DNA of 64,000 nucleotides, from NCBI RefSeq assembly GCF_002811475.1, contig NZ_NPDL01000008.1, positions 186,001 to 250,000 on the forward strand, read 5' to 3'. A model generated the notes under the pieces. That model was not told where the DNA came from and searched no databases. It worked only from the letters and a program-made list of their open reading frames with translations. Both the position numbers and the translations under genes were made by a program. This document shows, piece after piece, positions 1 to 8,780 of the stretch. Source of the stretch: Leptospira hartskeerlii. GTDB taxonomy: Bacteria > Spirochaetota > Leptospiria > Leptospirales > Leptospiraceae. Every line of letters begins with the position of its first letter. The first letter of the stretch is position 1.

Positions 1-125
1 GGATAGAACATCTTTCCTGCGAAGAACAAAAAGAACGTTTAGAATCCTTCCTGTTAGCCCACCAAAATGGAGAAGCTCAACGGGACGACATAACACTTGT
101 CGGTGTAATACTGGGGGGAAGATAA
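1..125 (+). CDS. C-terminal end of a PP2C/SpoIIE-type protein phosphatase (SiaA-like), 5' truncated
   Basis: Only the last 40 codons are in the window, read in the frame that starts at base 3 and stops with TAA at 123-125. The visible tail ends in RDDITLVGVILGGR. The R-D-D-[IVM]-T-[LV]-hydrophobic pattern is the metal-binding final strand of PP2C/SpoIIE phosphatases. Its position directly upstream of SiaB-like and SiaC-like genes suggests the SiaA role, dephosphorylating the SiaC-like protein; SiaA itself has HAMP and PP2C domains. The sensor part lies outside the window, so the assignment rests on the short tail plus context. The next gene starts about 23 bases downstream, so they are probably co-transcribed. 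Confidence 0.7.
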   Translation, partial: IEHLSCEEQKERLESFLLAHQNGEAQRDDITLVGVILGGR

Positions 126-148
126 GGAGATGTTTCTGGAAAAGGAAG

Positions 149-709
149 ATGCTGAAGATGGAAAATGAAGTCATAAATCTATTTAAGACTTATCAGGAAA
201 CCAGCGAATACAATCTGCTCGTATCCTTTAAGGGCAGACTGTCTCAGGAAGTTCTAACCGAATTAGGATCTATGATCCGGACTTCTTTGAGCACGGAATC
301 CAAAATAAAGAAAATTTTTGCGGTATTTATTGAACTAGCGCAAAATATGCTGCACTACTCCGCTGAACGAAAAATTAACGAAGAGCAGAAAGATGCAGGC
401 GTAGGGATCCTCATAGTTAGGGAAAATTCGGTTGGCTACCATGTTGCTTCGGGAAATTTGGTACTAAACGAGAAGATCGAATTTTTGACCGAAAGGATCC
501 AAAAAATCAACTCCATGAGTAAGGACGAATTAAAGTCCTTCTACCAACAGCAACTTAGATCGGAGAGGCCGGAAGATAGCAAAGGAGCAGGTGTGGGATT
601 AATCGATATTGCTAGGAAGTCAGACGGACCTCTGGTGTTTCGTTTCGACAAATTAGATGGCAAACTATCCTTTTTTACAATCTCCGCATTCTTTACGAAG
701 GAAAACTAA
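149..709 (+). CDS. SiaB-like protein kinase (DUF6272 family)
   Basis: A 186-residue cytoplasmic protein with a GHKL-type ATPase look. An N-box-like stretch, IELAQNMLHYS, lies near residues 62-72 and a G-rich KGAGVGLIDIARKS near 144-157. SiaB in Pseudomonas phosphorylates the partner SiaC, opposing the phosphatase SiaA. Here the gene lies between the phosphatase tail and a SiaC-like gene, with only 2 bases separating it from the latter, so translational coupling is likely. The ATG at 149 follows GGAAAAGGAAG. A second in-frame ATG at 158 is also possible and would remove three residues. The family assignment comes from recognised sequence pattern and neighbourhood; I could not run a profile search. 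Confidence 0.8.
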   Translation: MLKMENEVINLFKTYQETSEYNLLVSFKGRLSQEVLTELGSMIRTSLSTESKIKKIFAVFIELAQNMLHYSAERKINEEQKDAGVGILIVRENSVGYHVASGNLVLNEKIEFLTERIQKINSMSKDELKSFYQQQLRSERPEDSKGAGVGLIDIARKSDGPLVFRFDKLDGKLSFFTISAFFTKEN

Positions 710-711
710 TC

Positions 712-1086
712 ATGGAATCCTTACACATACAACAGACTAAAACTTCACCGGAAATCATCTTAGAATCGGACAAGGGGCTCGCGGAAATTATCGGAGAATC
801 TTATCCGGAAAACGCAATGGCGTTTTACAAACCTGTCTTTGACTGGTTGGCTGCTATCCAAACTGCAAACAAACAGATCCAGTTCCGTTTTCAAATGGAT
901 TATTTTAACACCAGTTCTTCCAAAGTGATCATGGATATTTTGGACAATCTCCAGAAATATCATGACAAAGGTGGAAAGGTAGAAGTCGAGTGGCTCTATA
1001 AAGAAGACGACGAGGACATGCAGGAAACCGGAGAGGAATTCTCTTCCGACTTGTCCCTGCCTTTCAAAATGAAATCTTATAAATAA
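712..1086 (+). CDS. SiaC-like regulatory phosphoprotein (DUF1987)
   Basis: A 124-residue protein with the SiaC fold pattern. The central YFNTSSSKVIMDIL (residues 64-77) matches the segment that holds the regulatory Thr of SiaC, here probably Thr67, with Ser68-70 as neighbours. In Pseudomonas, unphosphorylated SiaC binds and activates the diguanylate cyclase SiaD, and SiaB/SiaA set its phosphorylation. In this operon the downstream enzyme is instead a class III adenylate cyclase, so that cyclase is the natural candidate partner. The gene starts 2 bases after the kinase gene and ends 21 bases before the cyclase GTG. The acidic C-terminal third (KEDDEDMQETGEE) is not assigned to a function. Confidence 0.82.
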   Translation: MESLHIQQTKTSPEIILESDKGLAEIIGESYPENAMAFYKPVFDWLAAIQTANKQIQFRFQMDYFNTSSSKVIMDILDNLQKYHDKGGKVEVEWLYKEDDEDMQETGEEFSSDLSLPFKMKSYK

Positions 1087-1107
1087 GATTTCATTCGTGC
1101 GGAACAA

Positions 1108-2574
1108 GTGGAAAAGAACGAAACTTCGAAAGAACAGAATACTTTTTTCGAGCAGGAATTTAAACTTCTCTCGGACGCTCAGTCTTTTTTAGAAGACCCG
1201 AATACTAAAGAGGATCCTAAACAAAAATTAAAAACTCTCGTAGGATCCTACGAGTCCCTTCTCAAACAATCTTCAAAGATCATGAAGATCGGGGACTCTA
1301 CCCAACACAGACTTCTCAAAACTCAAGAAGCATTAACCGATTCTAATATAATGTTAGAGGCCGCTTATATGGACCTCAAACTTGTAACTGAGATCGGAAA
1401 GATCATCACTTCTTCTCTCGAGCCTAAAGTTATCATACAATCCGTTTACGAAAATACAAAGTCCATCGTTCCGATGGATGTGCTCGCATTCGGTACCTAC
1501 GACGAAGAAAAAAAAGAGATCAAATATAAGTTTTGTGTAATAGACGGACGATATGTTCCAGCGCCTTCCGTAGATTCTTTAGAAGAGGATAATCCTTCTT
1601 CTTATTGCGTAAAACAACAGAAGGAACTGATTACATTAGATATCGAGAAAGATTTTCCGAATTATTTATCGGATATCAGAAAACATTTCGGAGAGAATTC
1701 CCAATCTGCATTATACTTCCCTCTTAAGGTAGAAGAACGTCTGATAGGGATTCTTACGGTTCACAGTTATTCCAAAAATGCGTTCCAACCCAACCAGTTA
1801 AATATCCTTAGGACCTTGGCAAACTATGTGGCAATCGGTGTGGATAACGCGGATGCTTATAGGACTCTTTCCAAAAGAAACAAAGAATTAAAAGACTCCT
1901 TGGAAAAAATCGAGGTCCTGAACAAGAGTATAGAAGAAGAAAGACAGAAGTCCGAAAATTTACTCTTAAACATTCTACCTAGAAGTATTGCTGATCGTTT
2001 AAAAGGAGGAGAAGGTGTTATTGCGGATTATTTCCCTTCTTCTACCGTTCTCTTTGCCGATATAGTCGGATTTTCCAAGCTTACCACTAAGATCCAAACT
2101 CCTACGAGATTAGTTGAGATCTTAAACCGTATTTTTACAGAATTCGATGTGATCGCCGATAAATATAAATTAGAAAAAATTAAAACAATAGGCGATTGTT
2201 ATATGTTGGCCGGCGGTATTCCTGTGCCAACGGAAGACCATGCTCATAAGGCTGCCCAGGCAGCATTGGATATGATCCATCGTTTGGATGAATTAAAACC
2301 GGAGCTGGAATTCGAGTTTAATGTTCGAATCGGCCTTCATACCGGAGAGGTTGTTGCCGGAGTGATCGGAAAGAACAAATTCGTATACGATCTATGGGGC
2401 GATTCAGTCAATACCGCTTCTCGTATGGAATCTCATGGAGCCACCGGAAGGATCCATGTTTCTGAATCCGTTTATCTTTCCTTAAAAGATAAGTATAATT
2501 TCGAAGATAGGAATGTGATCGAGGTAAAGGGAAAAGGCCCGATGCACACTTACTTCCTGCAGGGCATTAAATAA
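1108..2574 (+). CDS. GAF domain-containing class III adenylate cyclase
   Basis: 488 residues, GTG start, no membrane segment. In order: an N-terminal helical region (about 1-95), a GAF domain (about 100-250), a coiled coil (about 255-290), the linker ENLLLNILPRSIADRL typical of cyclases with a signalling helix, and a class III catalytic domain (about 305-488). Metal-binding aspartates fit D318 (FADIVGFS) and D363 (KTIGDCYM). The base-selecting pair is Lys359 and Asp428 (VYDLWGD), the ATP-specific combination, and transition-state residues N435 and R439 (SVNTASRM) are present. All catalytic positions look intact, so cAMP production is predicted rather than cGMP. Last gene of the Sia-like operon and followed at once by a strong terminator. 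Regulation by the SiaC-like protein is inferred from position. Confidence 0.9.
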   Translation: MEKNETSKEQNTFFEQEFKLLSDAQSFLEDPNTKEDPKQKLKTLVGSYESLLKQSSKIMKIGDSTQHRLLKTQEALTDSNIMLEAAYMDLKLVTEIGKIITSSLEPKVIIQSVYENTKSIVPMDVLAFGTYDEEKKEIKYKFCVIDGRYVPAPSVDSLEEDNPSSYCVKQQKELITLDIEKDFPNYLSDIRKHFGENSQSALYFPLKVEERLIGILTVHSYSKNAFQPNQLNILRTLANYVAIGVDNADAYRTLSKRNKELKDSLEKIEVLNKSIEEERQKSENLLLNILPRSIADRLKGGEGVIADYFPSSTVLFADIVGFSKLTTKIQTPTRLVEILNRIFTEFDVIADKYKLEKIKTIGDCYMLAGGIPVPTEDHAHKAAQAALDMIHRLDELKPELEFEFNVRIGLHTGEVVAGVIGKNKFVYDLWGDSVNTASRMESHGATGRIHVSESVYLSLKDKYNFEDRNVIEVKGKGPMHTYFLQGIK

Positions 2575-2583
2575 TTATAATAT

Positions 2584-2613
2584 AAAAAAGGATCTCCGAA
2601 GAGATCCTTTTTT
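2584..2613. terminator. Bidirectional rho-independent terminator
   Basis: A perfect stem, AAAAAAGGATCTC, loop CGAA, then GAGATCCTTTTTT. It has an A-run on one side and a T-run on the other, so it can serve both the adenylate cyclase gene (plus) and the converging VOC gene (minus). Confidence 0.9.
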
Positions 2614-2622
2614 ATTCGATCT

Positions 2623-3081
2623 TCAACTTAAAGCTTCGATCACTTCTTTGGGAGCCTGAACGAGTTCGATAAGAACTCCCTCTCCACAAAGTGGAAATTC
2701 TTCATTTCCTTTAGGATGAATAAAAGTCACGTCATGACCACCTGCACCCTTGCGGATCCCGCCTGGAGTAAAACGAACTCCTTGCGCACTCAACCATTCT
2801 ACTGCTTTATGAATATCATCTACCCAAAGTCCAATATGATTCAGTTTTGGATCATTTACTTTCGGACTCTTGCTTGGGTCCACAGGTTCCATGATATCTA
2901 CTTCTACAGCGTAAGGACCTTTGCCCATCTGTAGGATGTCCTCATCTACGTTCTCTTTTTCACTTCTAAAAGAACCGATGTTTTGCAGTCCGAGAGTATC
3001 CACCCAAAATTTTTTGAGTTTATCCTTACTGTCTCCGCCGACTGCGATCTGCTGCACTCCCAGAATTTTAAACGGTCTCAT
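2623..3081 (-). CDS. VOC (glyoxalase/bleomycin resistance/epimerase) family protein
   Basis: 152 residues in two beta-alpha-beta-beta-beta modules. The first begins [15 protein letters not shown], the second [19 protein letters not shown] (about residues 79-97), and it ends [11 protein letters not shown]. Candidate metal ligands are the Gln/His near the first strand, His81 and the Glu in VLIELVQ. The pattern is close to methylmalonyl-CoA epimerase and glyoxalase I relatives, but the substrate cannot be decided. It stands alone, converging on the cyclase operon. The start is the ATG whose complement is the CAT at 3079-3081. Confidence 0.8.
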   Translation of the reverse strand: MRPFKILGVQQIAVGGDSKDKLKKFWVDTLGLQNIGSFRSEKENVDEDILQMGKGPYAVEVDIMEPVDPSKSPKVNDPKLNHIGLWVDDIHKAVEWLSAQGVRFTPGGIRKGAGGHDVTFIHPKGNEEFPLCGEGVLIELVQAPKEVIEALS

Positions 3082-3151
3082 AATGCCCTATCTTTCGTTT
3101 TTTTCCAAATTCTTGCCCTTATAGAAAAGAGCAAGGATTTGTCCGACCAGA

Positions 3152-4237
3152 TTAACGAGATTCCAAGGAGAAGGTTGCCTCTAAAGGAAGATGGTCGCTG
3201 GATTCCAAGGCCTCCCCTTCTCTTAATACGATATACTCTTTTTTAGTTAAACCTTTTGAGTAGAACATATAATCTATAGTTCGATCCGGTTTTGCGATCT
3301 GAGGATCGTTAGGAACATGAGTGTAGAATTTTTCCTGATTAGGACCGTTCAATTCTTCCAAACTTGCAGTTGAATTCCATTTTTTGAATAAAGGAGAAAT
3401 TTCCTCATCGTCGCTATAAAAGTACGCTCCGTTAGGATGTAAATGTTTCCTGGAAAATCCAGGAGGAAGAAGATTAAAATCTCCAGCTAAGATCCATTCA
3501 GACTTTTCAGAATCCAATTTATCCAATAACTGACCTACGAATGCAACCTGTCTCTGCATAGTATCCGTTCCCATGGAGAATGCGTCAAAATGTGTATTTA
3601 GAAGCACTAAAGGTTTTTTATCTTTTACGTCTACCGAAGCTTCTAATACGGCTCGTTTTAACTGTAATTGTCTGGTAATCGGATCAGCAGGAGGAGTAGG
3701 AAGCTGATGGCGAGAAGCGGAAAGAATTTTATATTTACTGAATATAGTCAGCTTCATCCCAACGGAGCCCATGATCTTCGGATGAGGGACAAATCCTGCC
3801 TTCCAATAAAATGCTTCCGTTTGGCAAGGATACCTGTCCGAAAGTAGAGGAAGAATTCTTTCCGACTGATTTTCAGAGTACGTTTTTTTAGCTCCGTCAT
3901 CCACTTCTTGGAATAGAACAAAATCAGGATCTCTCTCTAAGATCACATTCGCCACTTTTTTGAGAGTGGACTCTATCTCTACTCTGGATGGTCCGACATC
4001 CGGTCCGGTTTCATCCGGAACATCATACCAAAATACTCTATTCCTACCTGCGAAATATTGTACATTCCAAGATAATACCTTGATCGGCTCTGAAGATTCC
4101 AAGCTTGGAGCACCTTCTTCACATTTTACTTGTACTGATTCCAAGTCGGATGGATGGAATGTGGAAAAATAAACGAGCAGAAGTAATAAAGCGAAAACAC
4201 TTAATAGCACCAGAAGGATTCTTTTGAATAATTTCAA
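3152..4237 (-). CDS. Membrane-anchored endonuclease/exonuclease/phosphatase (EEP) family hydrolase
   Basis: 361 residues. A hydrophobic N-terminal segment (about 7-24) should anchor or export the protein, then an EEP catalytic domain follows. Landmarks are WNVQ (Asn58), FQEVDD (Glu111), NTHFDAF, AGDFN, TIDYMFYS and SSDHLPL near the end. Together these are the Mg-binding and catalytic motifs of the DNase I/sphingomyelinase superfamily. Secreted leptospiral EEP proteins include sphingomyelinases, but this one lacks features that would let me call it one; it could act on phospholipid head groups, inositol phosphates or nucleic acid. The start appears to be TTG, preceded by GAAAGAGG. The gene is monocistronic, running opposite to the 345-aa gene upstream. 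Confidence 0.85.
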   Translation of the reverse strand: MKLFKRILLVLLSVFALLLLLVYFSTFHPSDLESVQVKCEEGAPSLESSEPIKVLSWNVQYFAGRNRVFWYDVPDETGPDVGPSRVEIESTLKKVANVILERDPDFVLFQEVDDGAKKTYSENQSERILPLLSDRYPCQTEAFYWKAGFVPHPKIMGSVGMKLTIFSKYKILSASRHQLPTPPADPITRQLQLKRAVLEASVDVKDKKPLVLLNTHFDAFSMGTDTMQRQVAFVGQLLDKLDSEKSEWILAGDFNLLPPGFSRKHLHPNGAYFYSDDEEISPLFKKWNSTASLEELNGPNQEKFYTHVPNDPQIAKPDRTIDYMFYSKGLTKKEYIVLREGEALESSDHLPLEATFSLESR

Positions 4238-4371
4238 GGCGGCCTCTTTCTATTTATTGGTTCTTGGCCTTCCTTTCTAACGAAATTCCCCACATTCGTC
4301 CACAATTTTAGAGTTTTCGGATACAAGAATCAGAACGGAAAGACTTTCCCTTTTTCAGGGGATAAGAAACA

Positions 4372-5409
4372 TTGGAATCGTCCATGCAGAAGAAATTTCT
4401 AATCCTATTCTTTTCTCTTTTTATATGTTTTAGCCTATCTCCCTTGTTTGGGGAGGAACTGGAACTTCAGATTGTCCTTAAAAATGGAAGTACGGGCGGA
4501 CCGGGCTCCGCAGAAGGAATTCGGCTCTTCGCTTTGGAAAGACAAATGATGCCTTTACCTCTTCCTGAGCAAGGTCCAGTGAGAGGAACTTTTAAACTTC
4601 CGAAGATCAATGCTCCTGATGGACTTCCGATACTTCTTCAAGTGACTTATAACGGAGTAAATTATAATAAGATGATCCCCCCGGTGCCCATGATGAGGTC
4701 CCGTCCACAAGAGGTAACAGTTTATGATAAAACCCTGGATCGCTCCGTAGTAAAAACAAAGTCTCTACTACAAGTAGTAAGAGAAAAAGACGCATTAGTA
4801 ATTTCTAAAGTATCTATTCTTACCAATAATACCATCCCTCCTAAAAGTTTCCAGAACCCGAACGACCCTTTAGAAGTTTATGTGCCCGAAGAAGCTTTAG
4901 AAGTAAGCGCTCAGTTGACCCAAAGCACAAATAAAATGGCGATCCCTATCCAATTGACTAAAGGAAAAAACGGTTGGGTGATCGATAGGGCAATTCTTCC
5001 TGGAACTTCTCAGTTATTTGTGAGTTATGTAATCCCTTCTACCAATCTATCTCCTACTCAATTCAAAGATAGATTATTATTCGAGAACCAGGAAGGAGAG
5101 AAGGTGATCTTCTCTAAACCTAAGGACATGCAGGTTTCTTTTATCGGTCAGAAAGGAACGCGCCCCGTTTCCGTAGACGCTCCTCCCGATGTGAATTCGA
5201 ATATAGTTAGTTACGCGGGACCGCAGTATGAGATCACTCTTTCCGTAATCGGAGGAGAACCGATCAACGAAACTGCAAACCAAGAAAGAGAGATTAACAA
5301 CGGAAGTATATTCGTTTCGACGGAAAAAACGATTTATGGAGTGATCGGGATCCTTTCCTTCTTATTCTTCCTTTCGTTTACGATCACATACAGACTCAGG
5401 AAAGAATAA
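4372..5409 (+). CDS. Conserved hypothetical exported protein with C-terminal membrane anchor
   Basis: 345 residues. A signal peptide lies at about 5-27 (FLILFFSLFICFSLSPLFGEE) if TTG at 4372 is the start; an ATG at 4384 would drop four residues. The AGGGG at 4357-4361 sits 10 bases before the TTG, favouring that start. The middle is beta-rich and resembles a series of immunoglobulin-like or carboxypeptidase-regulatory-like folds, without a motif I can name. One transmembrane helix (about 316-338) is followed by YRLRKE, so the bulk should be periplasmic and tethered by the C-terminus. I do not recognise a function. Confidence 0.75.
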   Translation: MESSMQKKFLILFFSLFICFSLSPLFGEELELQIVLKNGSTGGPGSAEGIRLFALERQMMPLPLPEQGPVRGTFKLPKINAPDGLPILLQVTYNGVNYNKMIPPVPMMRSRPQEVTVYDKTLDRSVVKTKSLLQVVREKDALVISKVSILTNNTIPPKSFQNPNDPLEVYVPEEALEVSAQLTQSTNKMAIPIQLTKGKNGWVIDRAILPGTSQLFVSYVIPSTNLSPTQFKDRLLFENQEGEKVIFSKPKDMQVSFIGQKGTRPVSVDAPPDVNSNIVSYAGPQYEITLSVIGGEPINETANQEREINNGSIFVSTEKTIYGVIGILSFLFFLSFTITYRLRKE

Positions 5410-5427
5410 AAGAAGAAGCGGGCTTAG

Positions 5428-6378
5428 TTACTTCTTCTTTGCTGCTACTTTCTTTTTGGGAGAAGGTTTAGATTTAGAGGCTTTCTTAGGGCTCAGTTTT
5501 TTATCAGAAGACTTTGCTCTTTCCGGAACGAGAGAATCCATAAATTCTTTGATATCCTTTAGGACCTTCTCTCTTTCCCCCACAGGTTCGTTCATAAGTT
5601 CATGATAGAAACCTTTATAGGTCTTCATTCTTTTATTCTTATAAACTAAATGATTATAAAATTCCAGACTTCCTGCAGGATCAGCGATCCCGTCTGCCAA
5701 ACCGTGGAGAATAAGGATAGGAGTCCTTAGTATCCCAGCCTTTTTATTCGCAATTGCTCCCTGTTGGAACAATTCGTAGCCCATAGAGAACGAAACCTTA
5801 CCGTGGACCAAAGGGTCATCAATATAGGCCTGGACCACTTCAGGATCTCTGCTCACCAAATTTGTATCCAGGTTTGCGTCGAGAGTTGTAGAAGGTGCAA
5901 TCTTACGTAAAAAACCTGCCACTGAGATCTGGAATCTTTGGAATGGAGTAGTAGGGATTTTTAATGCGGAAGAACAAGCTACAACTCCGTAAATATAATC
6001 CTGATTAATCCCTTCCAAAGCGTAGCGGATGACAACCACTCCACCCATAGAATGCCCTAAAAGCAGGATCTTGTCCCTGTGTTCCCTTTTTCGAACTTCT
6101 TGCACAAAGTCCGCGAGATCATCTACAAACGCTTCGAAACCGGAAGCATGACCTCTTTTACCGTCCGATTTACCATGACCTCTCAAATCCAAACCGTAAA
6201 AGTTTACATCACTGTCCTTAAAATATTGGATGAGGTTGGAATACCTACCGCTATGTTCTCCAAATCCATGACAAAAAACAATTACACGATTAGCTCCGGA
6301 TTTGGTCCATGCCTGGGCGTATAATTTGGTATTGTCTCTGGAAGATTGAAAGAAGAATTCTTTATGTTGGTAGGCCAT
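5428..6378 (-). CDS. Alpha/beta hydrolase, monoacylglycerol lipase-like, with Lys-rich tail
   Basis: 316 residues from the ATG at 6378, which has GGAG nine bases upstream; an upstream in-frame extension to 6447 lacks such a site. It carries the Hydrolase_4 pattern: FCHGFGEHSGRY (oxyanion region), DLRGHGKSDG, nucleophile elbow GHSMGG (Ser110), LHGLADGIADP (acid) and FYHELMNEP (catalytic His). These match monoacylglycerol lipases and lysophospholipases of the S33 group. The last ~27 residues are almost only Ser, Pro, Lys and Ala (KPSPKKKVAAKKK), a tail not needed for the fold. It converges on the 345-aa gene, with a GAAGAAG-type stem at 5409-5440 across the 3' ends. Substrate is not determined. 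Confidence 0.87.
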   Translation of the reverse strand: MAYQHKEFFFQSSRDNTKLYAQAWTKSGANRVIVFCHGFGEHSGRYSNLIQYFKDSDVNFYGLDLRGHGKSDGKRGHASGFEAFVDDLADFVQEVRKREHRDKILLLGHSMGGVVVIRYALEGINQDYIYGVVACSSALKIPTTPFQRFQISVAGFLRKIAPSTTLDANLDTNLVSRDPEVVQAYIDDPLVHGKVSFSMGYELFQQGAIANKKAGILRTPILILHGLADGIADPAGSLEFYNHLVYKNKRMKTYKGFYHELMNEPVGEREKVLKDIKEFMDSLVPERAKSSDKKLSPKKASKSKPSPKKKVAAKKK

Positions 6379-6630
6379 GCTGTTTGGCTCCATGTAGGTT
6401 AGAGGCGTAGTCGGACCGAAGCTATAGACAAGTAAACGTTGGGTCAAGTATTTATTCCAAAACAGAAGAAAGAGGATGTTCTAGGACTAAAAACCGACCT
6501 TTCTTTCTCTCAAAGCTCACAGAGTAAAATCACATTTTCGTTGCCGATTCCTTTTCCTCTCACCAATCTGTCGCTTTACGTGCTTCTTATAGAGGCCGAC
6601 ATCAAACAGAAACACAGTGGAGAGAATTGG

Positions 6631-8025
6631 ATGTCTCAACCGACCTCGGAAAAAAGCCTGCTTCGATATTTCGGATTAGGCGAACTTGCCGCCCATGGAG
6701 GAAACGCGATCCTCGCCTTTTGGATGATCATGGGAATGGCCTTCTTTCTATTCGCGGACCAAAACCTGATCGCGCCGAACCTCAGAAATATAGCCGGCTC
6801 TTTTGGGATCACAGATCAAAAAGAGATCGATTGGAAATTGGGAGGACTGATCCCGATTTGTTTCTTCGTTTTAGGAGGATTGGTTTCGGTTTACATGGGT
6901 TATCTTACCCAAAGATTTCCTAGAAAACCTTTAGTCATCGGAACAGTATTATTGGGAGAGATCCCTTGCCTTCTTTCCGGATTCGCGAGAAACTACGACG
7001 AATTTTTAATCCTCAGAACTCTAACAGGCTTCGGCTTGGGGGGAAGCTTCCCTCTTCTTTTCTCTCTCGTCGGAGATTATTTCTCGGACAAGTCCCGCTC
7101 CACAGCAGCAGGTTATCTTTCTCTAGCCATTGGGCTCGGAGTCGGAGTCGGCCAATTGGTAGGAGGGACCTTAGGCACCGAGGACCCGATCAACGGATGG
7201 AGACAAAGTTTTATTTATATGGCTGCTCCTTCTTTCTTATTCATGCTTGTTTACGGATTATTCTGTAAAGAGCCTGTTCGTGGTGGAAGTGAGAAGGAAC
7301 TGGCAAGCCTAAATCCGGATTCTCTAGACGTAAACTCGGAAGCGGTCCGTTTGACTTGGAAGGATATCAAAAACATTTTCCAAAGTAAAACAAACGTAGG
7401 GATCTTTATGCAAGGAATTCCAGGATGTGTACCTTGGGGTGTATTCTTCGTATTTTTGAACGACTATTACGAATTCAGTTACGGCTTACCTAAAGACCAA
7501 GCTTCCGCATTAGTGATCTTTGCAGCTTTAGGGATCTTCGCAGGAACATTTTTCGGGGGAGTGATCGGACAAAAACTTTATGATACTAACAAAAAGTATC
7601 TGCCTATATTCTGCGGAAGCTCTATATTATTAGGTATCATTCCTACATTATATTTGCTTTATGCAAAGGATATTGCAGGAAGTCCAACATTCATTTTTAT
7701 CAATATTCTCGCGGGTATTATTATTTCCGTAACCGGTCCGAATGTTCGGGCATTGATCATAAACGTCAATCCACCTAAAAGTAGATCTTCTATGTTTGCT
7801 TTATACAATCTCACGGATAATCTCGGGAACGGACTCGGACCTGCAATGGCAGCGTTGATCCTCACAGTATTACCAGACAGAACCCAAGCATTCACGATCG
7901 CGATCCTTTTCTGGATTCCTTGCGGACTCGCGTGGTTCTATATCCTGAAAAATTTCAAACACGACGAACAAAAGATGCACGAAGAATTGGCGGCCGAAGC
8001 CGGCAGGATCAAAAGGACAGCTTAA
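6631..8025 (+). CDS. MFS transporter, Spinster-like
   Basis: 464 residues from the ATG at 6631, preceded by GGAGAG seven bases away; the frame stays open upstream to 6439 but that part looks non-coding. About 12 transmembrane segments. Conserved MFS features include ADQNLIAPNL after helix 1, a helix 2-3 loop GYLTQRFPRK (motif A-like), and RTLTGFGLGGSFPLLFSLVGDYF in helices 4-5. The arrangement is like Spinster/hexuronate-type carriers. The cargo is unknown. The stop codon abuts the TTG of the next gene (mtnC), so the two are probably translated from one message. Confidence 0.87.
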   Translation: MSQPTSEKSLLRYFGLGELAAHGGNAILAFWMIMGMAFFLFADQNLIAPNLRNIAGSFGITDQKEIDWKLGGLIPICFFVLGGLVSVYMGYLTQRFPRKPLVIGTVLLGEIPCLLSGFARNYDEFLILRTLTGFGLGGSFPLLFSLVGDYFSDKSRSTAAGYLSLAIGLGVGVGQLVGGTLGTEDPINGWRQSFIYMAAPSFLFMLVYGLFCKEPVRGGSEKELASLNPDSLDVNSEAVRLTWKDIKNIFQSKTNVGIFMQGIPGCVPWGVFFVFLNDYYEFSYGLPKDQASALVIFAALGIFAGTFFGGVIGQKLYDTNKKYLPIFCGSSILLGIIPTLYLLYAKDIAGSPTFIFINILAGIIISVTGPNVRALIINVNPPKSRSSMFALYNLTDNLGNGLGPAMAALILTVLPDRTQAFTIAILFWIPCGLAWFYILKNFKHDEQKMHEELAAEAGRIKRTA

Positions 8026-8730
8026 TTGGAAGAACAAAACGCCGAGTTATATTTATTTGATATAGAAGGTACAACCACGCCGATAGAATTCGTGCACAAG
8101 GTTTTATTTCCTTACTCGGTCCAAAACTTTATTACATTCTTCTCTGAGACCTCGGCAGAAACTGGCTTCGCCGAGGAGCTCATCCTCGCTTCCAAAAATG
8201 AAAAAGAATATACCGAAGAAGTTTCCAACTCTCCGGAGTCACTTGCCAAATTTTGCAACTACCTAGTATCCAAAGATCGTAAATTAGGGATTTTGAAAGA
8301 GATCCAGGGAAGGATCTGGAAGAAGGGATACGAATCAGGTGAACTAAAAAGTACAATTTTCTCAGATGTTCCTCCCTTTTTAGAAAGGATCAGAAAATCA
8401 GGCAAACGTGCGGCCGTATATTCTTCTGGAAGTGTAGAAGCTCAGATCTTGATCTATAAATATTGCGAAGCAGGAGATCTAACGGTATATTTCGAAAATT
8501 ATTTCGATACCGCGGTAGGTGGAAAAAAGGAAGCCTCAAGTTATACTAAGATTTCTGAAAAACTTTCGCTGCCGCCAAGTTCTATCGTATTCTTCACCGA
8601 TATAAAAGAAGAAGCGGACGCCGCCACAAAAGCGGGAGTCCGGTCCATTCTACTTTCTCGCCCTGGGAATCACCCGCAAGCGGAACATAAATACCAAGTG
8701 ATAGAGAACTTTACTAGGATCTTGGCGTAG
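8026..8730 (+). CDS. mtnC: Enolase-phosphatase E1 (acireductone synthase)
   Basis: 234 residues, HAD superfamily. Motif I is FDIEGTTTPI (about 11-20), the signature of MtnC, with Asp12 as nucleophile. YSSGSVEAQ carries the motif II Ser, a Lys follows in VGGKKEA, and FFTDIKEEADAA carries the motif IV acids. The enzyme enolises and dephosphorylates 2,3-diketo-5-methylthiopentyl-1-phosphate in methionine salvage. No other mtn gene is in the window, so the pathway is presumably split. It starts with TTG directly after the transporter's TAA, with AAAGGA just inside the transporter gene serving as ribosome site. Confidence 0.93.
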   Translation: MEEQNAELYLFDIEGTTTPIEFVHKVLFPYSVQNFITFFSETSAETGFAEELILASKNEKEYTEEVSNSPESLAKFCNYLVSKDRKLGILKEIQGRIWKKGYESGELKSTIFSDVPPFLERIRKSGKRAAVYSSGSVEAQILIYKYCEAGDLTVYFENYFDTAVGGKKEASSYTKISEKLSLPPSSIVFFTDIKEEADAATKAGVRSILLSRPGNHPQAEHKYQVIENFTRILA

Positions 8731-8780
8731 ATACATTTCTAATTTTTAATATATCAGTAAATATCCGGAATGCGGACCAA

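Noticed and set aside
760..1107. 115-residue minus-strand frame opposite the SiaC-like gene
   Set aside because: Composition is that of a reverse shadow; the plus-strand gene is well supported.
5409..5440. GAAGAAG/CTTCTTC stem as a terminator
   Set aside because: The arms coincide with Lys codons of the hydrolase tail and no T-run follows the stem, so pairing is likely a side effect of codon content.
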